From the NCBI GenBank assembly GCA_963734055.1, contig CAVTFQ010000002.1:620001-684000 (forward strand): DNA of 64,000 bases, in the 5' to 3' direction. Below, one piece after another: positions 50,059 through 58,759 of the stretch. The stretch comes from CAIWHR01 sp963734055. Its GTDB lineage: Bacteria > Pseudomonadota > Gammaproteobacteria > Burkholderiales > Casimicrobiaceae. The notes under the pieces were generated by a model. It was not told where the DNA came from, did no database searches, and saw only the letters and a list, made by a program, of their open reading frames with translations. Made by a program: the position numbers and the translations under genes. Positions within the stretch are counted from its first letter, which is position 1. Each line of letters begins with the position of its first letter.

Positions 50059-50718
50059 TTGATTCCGCTGACGCTCGCCCTGTCGAAAGGGCGGATCTAC
50101 GACGAGACGCTGCCGCTGCTCGCGGCCGCGGGCATCGTGCCGGCCGACGATCCGGAGACCTCGCGCAAGCTCATCCTGTCGACGAACCGCCCGGGCGTGT
50201 CGGTGATCATCGTCCGCGCGTCGGACGTGCCGACCTACGTGCAGCACGGCGCCGCGGACGCCGGCGTGGCCGGACGCGACGTGCTCCTCGAGCACGGCGG
50301 CGAGGGTCTCTACCAGCCGGTCGATCTCGAGATCGCACGCTGCCGGATGGTCGTCGCGACCCGACGCGGATTCGCCTGGGATGCGGCCGTGCAGCGCGGC
50401 GCGCGGATCCGCGTGGCGACGAAGTACGTGCAGACCGCGCGCGAGCATTTCGCCGCCAAGGGCATGCACGTCGACCTGATCAAGCTCTACGGCTCGATGG
50501 AGCTCGCGCCGCTCGTCGGCCTCGCCGACGTCATCGTCGACCTCGTGTCGAGCGGCAACACGCTCAAGGCCAACGACCTCGTCGCGGTCGAAGAGATCAT
50601 GCCGATCAGCTCGCGCCTCGTCGTCAACCCGGCGTCGCTCAAGCTCAAGCGCGACGTCGTGCAACCGCTGCTCGAGGCGATGTCGGCGGCCGTCGCCGGA
50701 CGGCGGGGGAACGCATGA
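50059..50718 (+). CDS. hisG: ATP phosphoribosyltransferase catalytic subunit HisG (short form)
   Basis: The 219-residue short HisG catalyses the first step of histidine synthesis and lacks the C-terminal histidine-binding domain. It starts LTLALSKGRIYDET and carries the PRPP site DLVSSGNTLKANDL. TTG 50059 is chosen because a TAGAAT box at 50024-50029 would start transcription downstream of the other candidate, GTG 50011, and because LTLALSKGR is the family N-terminus. Short HisG needs the HisZ regulatory subunit, which is not in this window. Overlaps hisD. Confidence 0.93.
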   Translation: MIPLTLALSKGRIYDETLPLLAAAGIVPADDPETSRKLILSTNRPGVSVIIVRASDVPTYVQHGAADAGVAGRDVLLEHGGEGLYQPVDLEIARCRMVVATRRGFAWDAAVQRGARIRVATKYVQTAREHFAAKGMHVDLIKLYGSMELAPLVGLADVIVDLVSSGNTLKANDLVAVEEIMPISSRLVVNPASLKLKRDVVQPLLEAMSAAVAGRRGNA

Positions 50719-52031
50719 GCGCGCCACTCGCGCTGCGGCGCCTCGACGCGGGGGCTGCGGACTTCGAGCGCGAGTTCACGGCGCTGACCGCGTTCGAGGC
50801 CGCGCAGGACCCGGCGGTCGACGCTGCGGTGGCGGCGATCGTCGCCGACGTTCGCGCGCGCGGCGATGCGGCGCTCGTCGAATGCACGGCGCGGTTCGAT
50901 CGCGTGCGCGTGGCGGCGGCGGCCGAGCTCGAGATACGCCCCGCGGAGATGCGCGCCGCATTCGAGGCGCTGCCTTCCGAGCAGCGAAGCGCACTCGAGA
51001 CGGCGGCCGGGCGCATCCGCGCGTACCACGAGCGGCAGAAGATGGCGTCGTGGAGCTATCGCGAGGCCGACGGCAGCGAGCTCGGCGCGCAGGTGACGCC
51101 GCTCGATCGCGTCGGCGTCTACGTGCCCGGCGGCAAGGCCGCGTACCCCTCGTCGGTGCTGATGAACGTCGTTCCCGCGCACGTGGCCGGGGTTGCCGAG
51201 ATCGTGATGGTCGTGCCGACGCCTGCAGGCGCGCGCAACCCGCTGGTCCTCGCCGCCGCGCATCTCGCGGGCGTCACGCGCGCGTTCTCAATCGGCGGCG
51301 CGCAGGCGATCGCGGCGCTCGCCTACGGAACGGCAACGGTGCCGGCGGTCGACAAGATCTGCGGACCGGGCAACGCTTACGTCGCGGCGGCGAAGCGACG
51401 CGTGTTCGGCACGGTCGGCATCGACATGGTCGCGGGCGCCTCGGAGATCCTCGTGATCGCCGACGCGAGCGCGAATCCCGACTGGGTCGCGATGGATCTC
51501 TTCTCGCAGGCCGAGCACGACGAGCTCGCGCAGGCGCTGCTAGTCTCCCCGGATCAGGCCATGGTCGACGCGGTGGCCGCGAGCGCGGGGCGGCTCATAG
51601 AGACGATGCCGCGCCGCGCGATCATCGCTGCGTCGCTCGCGAACCGCGGAGCGCTGATCGCCGTCCGTGATCTCGACCATGCGTGCGCGATCGCGAACCG
51701 CGTCGCGCCCGAGCATCTCGAGCTCGCGGTCGCCGATCCCGCCGCGCTCCTGCCCAAGATCCGGCACGCAGGCGCGATCTTCATGGGGCACTACGCGTCG
51801 GAGTCCCTCGGCGATTACTGCGCGGGTCCCAACCACGTCCTGCCGACCGGCCGCACCGCGCGCTTCTCCTCGCCGCTCGGCGTCTACGATTTCCAGAAGC
51901 GCTCGTCGCTGCTCGGCCTCACGGCCGCGGCGGCGCAGACGCTCGGGCCCGTCGCGGCGACGCTCGCGCGCGGCGAGGGACTCGTCGCGCACGCGCGGAG
52001 CGCCGAGCTCCGCTGCGAAGGCGAGCGCTGA
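50715..52031 (+). CDS. hisD: Histidinol dehydrogenase
   Basis: The 438-residue zinc enzyme catalyses the last two oxidations to histidine. Characteristic blocks are VGVYVPGGKAAYPSSVLMN, KICGPGNAYVAAAKRRVFG, DMVAGASEILVIAD, SQAEHDELAQALL (zinc ligands) and GDYCAGPNHVLPTGRTARFSS near 375. It is intact and of normal length. ATG 50715 overlaps the hisG stop, and hisC starts 1 base after its stop. Confidence 0.97.
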   Translation: MSAPLALRRLDAGAADFEREFTALTAFEAAQDPAVDAAVAAIVADVRARGDAALVECTARFDRVRVAAAAELEIRPAEMRAAFEALPSEQRSALETAAGRIRAYHERQKMASWSYREADGSELGAQVTPLDRVGVYVPGGKAAYPSSVLMNVVPAHVAGVAEIVMVVPTPAGARNPLVLAAAHLAGVTRAFSIGGAQAIAALAYGTATVPAVDKICGPGNAYVAAAKRRVFGTVGIDMVAGASEILVIADASANPDWVAMDLFSQAEHDELAQALLVSPDQAMVDAVAASAGRLIETMPRRAIIAASLANRGALIAVRDLDHACAIANRVAPEHLELAVADPAALLPKIRHAGAIFMGHYASESLGDYCAGPNHVLPTGRTARFSSPLGVYDFQKRSSLLGLTAAAAQTLGPVAATLARGEGLVAHARSAELRCEGER

Positions 52032-52032
52032 C

Positions 52033-53145
52033 GTGAACAAGCGGTTCGACGGATCGGCCCCTGCGGCGACGGCCCGTGCGCTCGTCGCCGCGACCGTTCG
52101 TCCGGAGGTCCGGACGCTAACGAAATACGCGGTCGCGACAGCGTCCGGCATGATCAAGCTCGACGCGATGGAGTCGCCGTTCGAGCTGCCCCCGGCGGTG
52201 CGCGAAAAGGTCGCGGCGGCGGCGGCGGCGGTCCCGCTCAATCGGTATCCGGACGGCGGGGCCGTCGCGCTGAAGACGGCGATCGTCGAGACGTTCGGCC
52301 TCCCGGGCCCGGAGCGCGTGCTCCTCGGCAACGGCTCGGACGAGCTGATCCAGATCGTCACGACGGCGCTCGCGCGTCCGGGCGCGGCCGTCGTCGCGCC
52401 CGAGCCGTCGTTCGAGATGTACCGGATCGACGCGCTCTTCGCGGGCATGCGCTACGTCGGCGTGCCGCTCCGCGCCGATTTCGGGCTCGACGCGGACGCA
52501 ATGGAGGAGGCGATCCGGCGCGAGCGTCCCGCCCTCGTCTGGCTCGCGTACCCGAACAACCCGACGGGCAACCTGTTCGACCCCGCGGCCGTCGAGCGCG
52601 TGCTCCGCGCTGCGCCCGGTCTCGTCGTCGTCGACGAGGCGTATCACGCGTTCGCCGGCGCGAGCTTCCTTCCGCGTCTCGACGAGTTTCCGAACCTGCT
52701 CGTGCTCCGCACCGTATCCAAGATCGGGATGGCCGGGCTGCGGCTCGGTTACGCCGCGGCGGCACAGGAGTGGATCGCCGAGCTCGACAAGGTGCGGCCG
52801 CCGTATAATCTCAACGCGCTCACGCAGGCGGTGGCGCCGGTGCTCCTGGCCGAGCGCGGATTGCTCGACGGGTGGGCGGCGACGCTCAGGGAAGAGCGTG
52901 CGCGGCTCGAGGCTGCGCTCGCGCGGCTGCCGGGCATGACGGTGTTCCCGTCGCGGACGAACTTCGTGCTGGTGCGGGTGCCGGACGCGCCGCGTCGCTT
53001 CGAGGCGCTGCGGGCCGCAGGAATCCTCGTCAAGAGCCGGCACGGCGTGCATCCGCTGCTCGAGCACTGCCTGCGCATCACCGTGGGCACGCCCGCCGAG
53101 AACGACGCGCTGCTCGCGGCATTCGCCGCCGATGGAACGACATGA
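52033..53145 (+). CDS. hisC: Histidinol-phosphate aminotransferase
   Basis: The 370-residue fold-type I PLP enzyme has LDAMESPFELP near the N-terminus, then NRYPDGGAVALK, NGSDELIQIV, YPNNPTGNLF, VVVDEAYHAF and the Schiff-base Lys in RTVSKIGMAGLRLGY. It converts imidazole-acetol phosphate to histidinol phosphate. GTG 52033 follows the hisD stop by 1 base. It overlaps hisB (ATGA). Confidence 0.95.
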   Translation: MNKRFDGSAPAATARALVAATVRPEVRTLTKYAVATASGMIKLDAMESPFELPPAVREKVAAAAAAVPLNRYPDGGAVALKTAIVETFGLPGPERVLLGNGSDELIQIVTTALARPGAAVVAPEPSFEMYRIDALFAGMRYVGVPLRADFGLDADAMEEAIRRERPALVWLAYPNNPTGNLFDPAAVERVLRAAPGLVVVDEAYHAFAGASFLPRLDEFPNLLVLRTVSKIGMAGLRLGYAAAAQEWIAELDKVRPPYNLNALTQAVAPVLLAERGLLDGWAATLREERARLEAALARLPGMTVFPSRTNFVLVRVPDAPRRFEALRAAGILVKSRHGVHPLLEHCLRITVGTPAENDALLAAFAADGTT

Positions 53146-53738
53146 CACGCCCCCGCACCGCGAAGGTCCGGCGCCGCACCCGAGAAACCGAGATCGCCGT
53201 CGCCGTCGATCTCGACGGCAGCGGCCGCGCCGAGGTGGCGACCGGAGTGCCGTTCCTCGACCACATGCTCGACCAGCTCGCGCGGCACGGCCTCCTCGAC
53301 ATCACGGTCGAGGCGAAGGGCGACCTCCACATCGACGCGCATCACACGGTCGAGGACATCGGGATCACGCTCGGGCAGGCGGTGCGAGAGGCGCTCGGCG
53401 ACAAGGCGGGGCTCGCGCGCTTCGGCCACGCCTACGCGCCGCTCGACGAGGCGCTCTCGCGCGTGGTCGTCGACCTGTCGGGTCGCCCCGGCCTCGAATT
53501 CCACGTGCCGTTCGCGCGCGCGATGATCGGCGCGTTCGACGTCGACCTCACGCACGAGTTCTTCCAGGGCTTCGTCAACCACGCGCAGGTGACGCTGCAC
53601 GTCGACAATCTGCGCGGCCAGAATGCGCATCACCAGGCCGAAACGGTGTTCAAGGCGTTTGCCCGTGCGCTGCGCATGGCCATTGCGCCCGATCCGCGTG
53701 TGGGCGGCACGATCCCCTCGACCAAGGGCACGTTGTAG
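53142..53738 (+). CDS. hisB: Imidazoleglycerol-phosphate dehydratase
   Basis: The 198-residue monofunctional HisB lacks the phosphatase domain found in enterobacteria. The manganese-binding duplicated motifs are visible: FLDHMLDQLARHG with DAHHTVEDIGI, and FFQGFVNHAQ with NAHHQAETVFKAFARAL. The end is GTIPSTKGTL. Histidinol phosphatase must come from another gene. ATG 53142 overlaps hisC. About 76 bases separate it from hisH. Confidence 0.96.
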   Translation: MTRPRTAKVRRRTRETEIAVAVDLDGSGRAEVATGVPFLDHMLDQLARHGLLDITVEAKGDLHIDAHHTVEDIGITLGQAVREALGDKAGLARFGHAYAPLDEALSRVVVDLSGRPGLEFHVPFARAMIGAFDVDLTHEFFQGFVNHAQVTLHVDNLRGQNAHHQAETVFKAFARALRMAIAPDPRVGGTIPSTKGTL

Positions 53739-53814
53739 GAAATTCAAGGAACCGACCCCGTCTCGCGTGCCGGTCGCCGCGAACGGCGTCGCGCACCAGG
53801 AAGCCGCCTTACCG

Positions 53815-54456
53815 ATGGACATCGCCGTCGTCGATTACGGGATGGGCAACCTGCGCTCGGTCGCAAAGGCGCTCGTCCACGTGGCGCCCGATCTCGACAT
53901 CGGCGTCACCTCCGAACCCGACGAGATCGCCCGGGCGGAGCGGGTCGTGCTCCCCGGCCAGAGCGCGATGCCCGACTGCATCCGCTGCCTCGACGCGAGC
54001 GGACTCCGCGCCGCCGTGCTCGACGCCGCGGGCACGCGCCCGTTCCTCGGCATCTGCCTCGGGCTGCAGATGCTGTTCGAGACGAGCGAAGAGGGGCCCA
54101 CCCCGGGCCTTGCCGTCCTGCGCGGGCGCGTCGCGCGCTTTCGTGACGAAGCGATGACCTTGCCGTCGGGCGATCGCCTCAAGGTGCCGCACATGGGGTG
54201 GAGCCCGGTACGCCAGGCGCGCGCGCATCCGCTGTGGGCGGGAATCGCGGACGGGACCCGCTTCTATTTCGCGCACAGCTACCATCCGGTGCCGGCCGAC
54301 CCCTCGTTGACCGCGGGAACGACGGACTATCCGACGCCGTTTACTTGTGCCATCGCCCGGGCTAATATCTTCGCGACGCAATTCCATCCGGAAAAAAGCC
54401 ACCGCGCCGGATTGCAGCTGCTCGCCAACTTTGTCGCCTGGGACGGGCGCAGCTGA
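53815..54456 (+). CDS. hisH: Imidazole glycerol phosphate synthase, glutaminase subunit HisH
   Basis: The 213-residue class I glutamine amidotransferase has the nucleophile Cys81 in FLGICLGLQMLFE and the His191/Glu193 pair in TQFHPEKS completing the triad. The YDYGMGN-like VVDYGMGNLRSV start and FAHSYHPVP are typical. It feeds ammonia to HisF. ATG 53815 gives the family N-terminus. hisA follows after 88 bases without a clear promoter. Confidence 0.96.
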   Translation: MDIAVVDYGMGNLRSVAKALVHVAPDLDIGVTSEPDEIARAERVVLPGQSAMPDCIRCLDASGLRAAVLDAAGTRPFLGICLGLQMLFETSEEGPTPGLAVLRGRVARFRDEAMTLPSGDRLKVPHMGWSPVRQARAHPLWAGIADGTRFYFAHSYHPVPADPSLTAGTTDYPTPFTCAIARANIFATQFHPEKSHRAGLQLLANFVAWDGRS

Positions 54457-54544
54457 CGGCTGACCGCGTCCGACATCCAGCGTCACTTCCTCCGCCCGCC
54501 GCGCGCCGCCGCGACCCGCCGCTCCTGCCGTCACCCCCGACGCC

Positions 54545-55276
54545 ATGCAGATCATCCCCGCGATCGACATCAAGGACGGACACTGCGTGCGTCTCAAGCA
54601 GGGCGAGATGCACTCGGCGACCGTCTTCTCCGAGGACCCCGCCGCGATGGCGCAGCACTGGCTCGAGCAAGGCGCGAAGCGGCTGCACCTGGTCGACCTG
54701 AACGGCGCGATCGCCGGCGTGCCGAAGAACGAGCTCGCGATCCGCGAGATCGTGAGCGTGATCGGCGAGGAGATTCCGGTGCAGCTGGGCGGCGGGATCC
54801 GCGACCTCGACACGATCGAGCGCTACCTCGACGACGGCATCACCTACGTGATCATCGGCACGGCCGCGGTCAAGAACCCCGGGTTCCTGCACGACGCCTG
54901 CTACGCGTTTCCCGGCCACATCATCGTGGGGCTCGACGCGCGCGACGGGAAGGTCGCGACCGACGGCTGGTCGAAGATGACCGGCCACGACGTGATCGAT
55001 CTCGCGAAGAAGTTCGAGGACTATGGCGTCGAGGCGGTCATCTACACCGACATCGGCCGCGACGGCATGCTGACCGGCGTCAACGTCGAGGCCACCGTGC
55101 GGCTCGCCCGCGAGCTCAAGGTTCCGGTGATCGCGTCGGGCGGCATCGCGTCCCTCGCGGACATCGAGCAGCTCCTGCCCTACGAGAAGGAAGGGATCAT
55201 CGGCGCGATCGCCGGGCGGGCCCTCTACGAGGGCAGGCTCGAGTTCAAGGCGGCGCTCAAGGCCGCCAAGGGCTGA
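54545..55276 (+). CDS. hisA: ProFAR isomerase HisA
   Basis: The 243-residue (beta/alpha)8 barrel starts MQIIPAIDIKDGHCVRLKQG with catalytic Asp8; the second Asp lies in YTDIGRDGML near residue 165. Two phosphate-binding half-barrel motifs (LGGGIRD, ASGGIASLAD) are present. It performs the Amadori rearrangement in histidine synthesis. hisF follows 58 bases later. Confidence 0.96.
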   Translation: MQIIPAIDIKDGHCVRLKQGEMHSATVFSEDPAAMAQHWLEQGAKRLHLVDLNGAIAGVPKNELAIREIVSVIGEEIPVQLGGGIRDLDTIERYLDDGITYVIIGTAAVKNPGFLHDACYAFPGHIIVGLDARDGKVATDGWSKMTGHDVIDLAKKFEDYGVEAVIYTDIGRDGMLTGVNVEATVRLARELKVPVIASGGIASLADIEQLLPYEKEGIIGAIAGRALYEGRLEFKAALKAAKG

Positions 55277-55334
55277 CCGCCGTTGCTCCGGGCGCCGTCC
55301 GGGGGCGGGCCGGACGCTTGCGCGATAATGGCGC

Positions 55335-56093
55335 ATGGGCCTCGCCAAGCGCATCATCCCCTGCCTCGACGTCGCGGAGGGCCGCGTCGTCAAGGGCATC
55401 AACTTCGTCAATCTGCGCGATGCCGGCGATCCGGTCGAGGTCGCGCGCCGCTACGACGAGCAGGGCGCCGACGAGCTCGCCTTCCTCGACATCCGCGCGA
55501 GCGTCGAGACGCGTGGGCTCCTCTACCACATGATCGAGGCGGTGGCCGATGAAGTGTTCATTCCGCTGACCGTGGGCGGCGGTGTCAACTCGGTCGACGA
55601 CATCCGTGCGCTGCTCAACGCGGGGGCCGACAAGGTCAGCATCAACACCGCCGCGGTGCGCAATCCCGGACTGGTCGGAGAGGCGTCGGCGCGCTTCGGC
55701 GCGCAGTGCATCGTCGCGGCGATCGATGCGAAGCAGCTCGCGCCGGAGGCCTGGCAGGTCTACACGCACGGCGGCCGCACACCCGCCGGCATGGACGCCG
55801 TGGAGTGGGCGCGCGAGCTCGTCGGCCGCGGCGCCGGAGAAATCCTGCTCACGAGCATGGATCGGGACGGGGCGCGGACCGGCTTCGACCTCGCCCTCAC
55901 GCGGGCCGTCGTCGACGCGGTCGACGTGCCGGTGATCGCGTCGGGCGGCGTCGGCTCGCTCGAGGACCTGGTCGCCGGCGTGCTCGAAGGCGGCGCGGAC
56001 GCGGTACTCGCCGCGTCGATCTTCCATTATGGCGAGTTCACGATCGCGCAGGCGAAGGCGGCGATGGCGGCGGCAGGCATCGAAGTGCGGTGA
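55335..56093 (+). CDS. hisF: Imidazole glycerol phosphate synthase, cyclase subunit HisF
   Basis: The 252-residue (beta/alpha)8 barrel has IIPCLDVAEGRVVKGINF with catalytic Asp11, then VGGGVNSVDDIR, INTAAVRNP, LLTSMDRDGARTGFDL with the second catalytic Asp, and IASGGVGSLEDL. It combines with HisH to form imidazole glycerol phosphate and AICAR. A GATAAT box at 55324-55329 ends only 5 bases before the ATG. No matching -35 is visible. Confidence 0.97.
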   Translation: MGLAKRIIPCLDVAEGRVVKGINFVNLRDAGDPVEVARRYDEQGADELAFLDIRASVETRGLLYHMIEAVADEVFIPLTVGGGVNSVDDIRALLNAGADKVSINTAAVRNPGLVGEASARFGAQCIVAAIDAKQLAPEAWQVYTHGGRTPAGMDAVEWARELVGRGAGEILLTSMDRDGARTGFDLALTRAVVDAVDVPVIASGGVGSLEDLVAGVLEGGADAVLAASIFHYGEFTIAQAKAAMAAAGIEVR

Positions 56094-56114
56094 CCGGCAC
56101 GAGGTGATCCGATC

Positions 56115-56501
56115 ATGGACTGGCTCGACGAAGTGAAGTGGCAGCCCGACGGCCTCGTGCCGGCGATCGCGCAGGACGTCGCGACCGGCAAGGTGCTGAC
56201 GCTCGCGTGGATGAACCGCGAGGCGCTCGCGCTGACCGAATCGACGCGCGAAGTGTATTACTGGTCGCGCTCGCGCGCGAAGCTCTGGCGGAAGGGCGAG
56301 CAGTCAGGCCACGTTCAGCGCGTCCGCGAGATCCGGCTCGACTGCGACGACGACGCCATCCTCGTTGTCGTCGAGCAGGCGGGCGGGATCGCGTGCCACA
56401 CCGGACGCGAGACCTGCTTCTTCCGGCGGCTCGCCGGGGCGCGCTGGGATGCGGTGGAACCCGTCCGCAAGGATCCCGAGGCGATCTATGGCGTCCGCTG
56501 A
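56115..56501 (+). CDS. hisI: Phosphoribosyl-AMP cyclohydrolase HisI
   Basis: The 128-residue single-domain enzyme is not fused to HisE. The AWMNREAL and REVYYWSRSRAKLWRKGEQSG motifs and the metal-binding cysteines/aspartates in LDCDDDAILVVVEQAGG and ACHTGRETCFF are conserved. It opens the purine ring of phosphoribosyl-AMP. Its 3' end overlaps hisE by 14 bases in another frame. Confidence 0.96.
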   Translation: MDWLDEVKWQPDGLVPAIAQDVATGKVLTLAWMNREALALTESTREVYYWSRSRAKLWRKGEQSGHVQRVREIRLDCDDDAILVVVEQAGGIACHTGRETCFFRRLAGARWDAVEPVRKDPEAIYGVR

Positions 56502-56832
56502 CCCGCCCGCCGCGGACGCCGACGTCCTCGACCGGATCGCGGCGACGATCGCGACGCGACGCGGCGCCGACCCGGCGTCTTCGTACGTCGCGGCACTCCT
56601 CGCGAAGGGCGACGACGCCGTGCTGAAGAAGATCGGCGAGGAGGCCACCGAAGCGGTCATCGCCGCGAAGGACGGTGATAAAATGCGCATCGTCGCGGAG
56701 GTCGCGGACCTCTGGTTCCACTGCCTCGTGCTGCTCGCGTCCCGCGGCCTCGGCCCCGCGGACGTGCGCGCGGAGCTCGCGCGGCGCGAGGGCGTGTCGG
56801 GCATCGCCGAGAAGGGCGCGCGCCGCCCGTGA
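56488..56832 (+). CDS. hisE: Phosphoribosyl-ATP pyrophosphatase HisE
   Basis: The 114-residue all-alpha MazG-like pyrophosphatase has SYVAALLAKGDDAVLKKIGEEATEAVIAAKDGD and EVADLWFHCLVLLASRGL, the acidic pairs that bind magnesium. It catalyses the second step of the pathway, a separate gene from hisI as usual in betaproteobacteria. ATG 56488 lies inside the end of hisI. Its stop overlaps the HIT gene (GTGA). Confidence 0.95.
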   Translation: MASADPPAADADVLDRIAATIATRRGADPASSYVAALLAKGDDAVLKKIGEEATEAVIAAKDGDKMRIVAEVADLWFHCLVLLASRGLGPADVRAELARREGVSGIAEKGARRP

Positions 56833-57212
56833 GCGACATCGGCGGAGAGTCGAGCGTGGAGGACTGCATCTTCTGCAAGATCGTGCGGGGCGAGATTCCC
56901 TCGAAGAAGGTGTTCGAGGACGACCTCGTGCTCGCGTTCCACGACATCCGGCCGCAGGCGCCCGTGCACTTCATGCTGGTGCCGAAGCGGCACATCGCAT
57001 CCCTCGCCGAGACCACGCCGGAGGACGCGCCGGTGCTCGGACGGATGCTGACGCTCGCCGCCCGGCTCGCGCGCGAGTCGGGCTCGCCCGACGGCTTCCG
57101 CACGATCGTCAACACCGGCCGTATCGGACGCCAGGACGTGATGCACCTTCATGTCCACGTCGTCGGCGGTCCGGACCCGCTCGGACCGATGCTCCCACGG
57201 GGCGCGGGCTGA
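56829..57212 (+). CDS. HIT-family (Hint/PKCI-type) nucleotide hydrolase
   Basis: The 127-residue histidine-triad protein has the metal-binding-like CIFCKIVRGEIPSKKVFEDD at the N-terminus and the catalytic HxHxH motif HLHVHVVGG near residue 104. The Hint branch hydrolyses nucleoside phosphoramidates. Placement between hisE and tatA is standard in betaproteobacteria. GTG 56829 overlaps the hisE stop. Confidence 0.93.
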   Translation: MSDIGGESSVEDCIFCKIVRGEIPSKKVFEDDLVLAFHDIRPQAPVHFMLVPKRHIASLAETTPEDAPVLGRMLTLAARLARESGSPDGFRTIVNTGRIGRQDVMHLHVHVVGGPDPLGPMLPRGAG

Positions 57213-57231
57213 ACGATTCGAGGAGAACACC

Positions 57232-57462
57232 ATGGGTGGTTTGAGCATCTGGCACTGGCTGATCGTCCTCCTGGTTGTCGTGCTGATCTTCGGCACGAAG
57301 AAGCTGCGCAACATCGGGCAGGACCTGGGCGGGGCGGTCAAGGGATTCAAGGAAGGCATGAAGGGCGCCGAGGAAGAGGCGGACGCCGCGAAGACGCCGC
57401 CCGCGCAGCAGATCGCGGGCACGACGATCGAGGGTGAGGTGAAGAAGGAGAAGACCAGTTGA
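57232..57462 (+). CDS. tatA: Twin-arginine translocase subunit TatA
   Basis: The 76-residue protein has a short periplasmic N-terminus, a transmembrane helix (about 6-21, IWHWLIVLLVVVLIFG), the FGTKKLRNIGQDLGGAVKGFKEGMK amphipathic helix and a charged tail. It oligomerises to let folded proteins cross the inner membrane. ATG 57232 has AGGAG upstream. The bc1 Rieske protein encoded downstream is a likely substrate. Confidence 0.95.
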   Translation: MGGLSIWHWLIVLLVVVLIFGTKKLRNIGQDLGGAVKGFKEGMKGAEEEADAAKTPPAQQIAGTTIEGEVKKEKTS

Positions 57463-57524
57463 GCTTCGGCTTTGGGGCGTCACGGGCGAAGAGGGCGGGC
57501 GCCCGGGCCCGAAGCTGAGATCGA

Positions 57525-57956
57525 ATGTTCGACATCGGCTTTTCCGAGATCGTCGTCATTGCCGTGGTGGCGCTGATCGTCATCGGCCCCGAGCGGCTGC
57601 CGAAGACGGCGCGCACGCTCGGCCACCTGTTCGGACGCCTGCAGCGCTACGTCGCCGACGTCAAGGCCGACATCAATCGCGAGATGCAGCTCGAGGACCT
57701 GCGGAAGCTGCAGCAGCAGGTGCAGACCGCGGCCACCGAGTTCGAGACGTCGATGTCGACCGCCGCGCGCGAAGTCGAGAGCGGCGTCCGCAGCGTCGAG
57801 TCGGACCTCAACGCCGCGGGCCGGGCGACGGCGGCCGAGGGTGCCGGCGCGAGCGAATCGGGGCCGCTGTCCAAGCCCGCGGAGCGTGCTCCCGCCGCGG
57901 CCGCGGATGCGACGTCCCCGCACCAGGGCTCCCTGCCGGGCTTCGACCGCGGCTGA
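57525..57956 (+). CDS. tatB: Twin-arginine translocase subunit TatB
   Basis: The 143-residue protein has MFDIGFSEIVVIAVVALIVIGPERLPKTAR as the membrane helix and hinge, a long amphipathic helix (about 30-95) and an Ala/Pro-rich tail. The GPERLP hinge and greater length separate it from TatA. It forms the substrate receptor with TatC. It starts 62 bases after tatA and precedes tatC by 21 bases. Confidence 0.95.
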   Translation: MFDIGFSEIVVIAVVALIVIGPERLPKTARTLGHLFGRLQRYVADVKADINREMQLEDLRKLQQQVQTAATEFETSMSTAAREVESGVRSVESDLNAAGRATAAEGAGASESGPLSKPAERAPAAAADATSPHQGSLPGFDRG

Positions 57957-57977
57957 ACCTTTAGGCGCCCGACCGCG

Positions 57978-58751
57978 ATGAACGAGACCTTGCCGCCGCC
58001 CGAGGGCGTGCAGGAAACCTTCCTGTCGCACCTGATCGAGCTCCGGACCCGGCTGGTCCGCTCGATCGTCGCGGTCGTGATCGTGCTGCTCGCACTGTTC
58101 CCGTGGGCGAAGGACGTCTACGCGCTGCTCGCCGCGCCACTCCTGCACGCTCTGCCCAAGGGCGCGACGATGATCGCGACCGACGTGACCGGCACGTTCT
58201 TCGTCCCGCTCAAGGTCACGCTGATGGTGGCGTTCCTGGTCGCGCTGCCGTACGTGCTGTGGCAGGCGTGGGCATTCGTCGCGCCGGGCCTCTACCAGCA
58301 CGAGCGGCGACTCGCGCTCCCCGTGCTCGTGTCGAGCTTCCTCTGCTTCCTCGGGGGGATGGCCTTTGCGTACTTCGCCGTCTTCCCGATCGCGTTCAAG
58401 TTCTTCGCGGGCTATACCCCGGAAGGCGTGACGATGATGACCGACATCGACAAGTACCTGTCGTTCGTGCTGACGATGTTCATCGCGTTCGGCGTCACCT
58501 TCGAGACGCCCGTGGTCGTCATCGTCCTCGTCCGCTTCGGCGTCGTGCCGCTTGCGAAGCTGCGCGCCGTTCGCCCCTACGTGATCGTCGGCGCCTTCGT
58601 CGTCGGCGCCGTGTTCACGCCGCCCGACGTCGTCTCGCAGCTCCTGCTCGCCGTTCCGCTGTGGCTGCTCTACGAGCTCGGGCTCCTGCTTGCGCGGTTC
58701 GTCGAGCGTCCGGCGGACGAGGCGGCCGCCGGCGACGCTCCGGCGCCCTGA
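57978..58751 (+). CDS. tatC: Twin-arginine translocase subunit TatC
   Basis: The 257-residue protein has six membrane helices. The conserved cytoplasmic start reads ETFLSHLIELRTRLVRSI, and the FFVPLKVTLMVAFLVALPYVLWQAWAFVAPGL block and the F/Y-rich AFAYFAVFPIAFKFFAGY are present. It recognises the twin-arginine signal. The gene is convergent with the HtrA-like protease, only 8 bases apart. Confidence 0.96.
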   Translation: MNETLPPPEGVQETFLSHLIELRTRLVRSIVAVVIVLLALFPWAKDVYALLAAPLLHALPKGATMIATDVTGTFFVPLKVTLMVAFLVALPYVLWQAWAFVAPGLYQHERRLALPVLVSSFLCFLGGMAFAYFAVFPIAFKFFAGYTPEGVTMMTDIDKYLSFVLTMFIAFGVTFETPVVVIVLVRFGVVPLAKLRAVRPYVIVGAFVVGAVFTPPDVVSQLLLAVPLWLLYELGLLLARFVERPADEAAAGDAPAP

Positions 58752-58759
58752 CGCCCCGC

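Noticed and set aside
50011..50718. Upstream GTG start for hisG at 50011
   Set aside because: It would precede the TAGAAT box at 50024-50029 and adds 16 residues not found in the family; TTG 50059 fits better.
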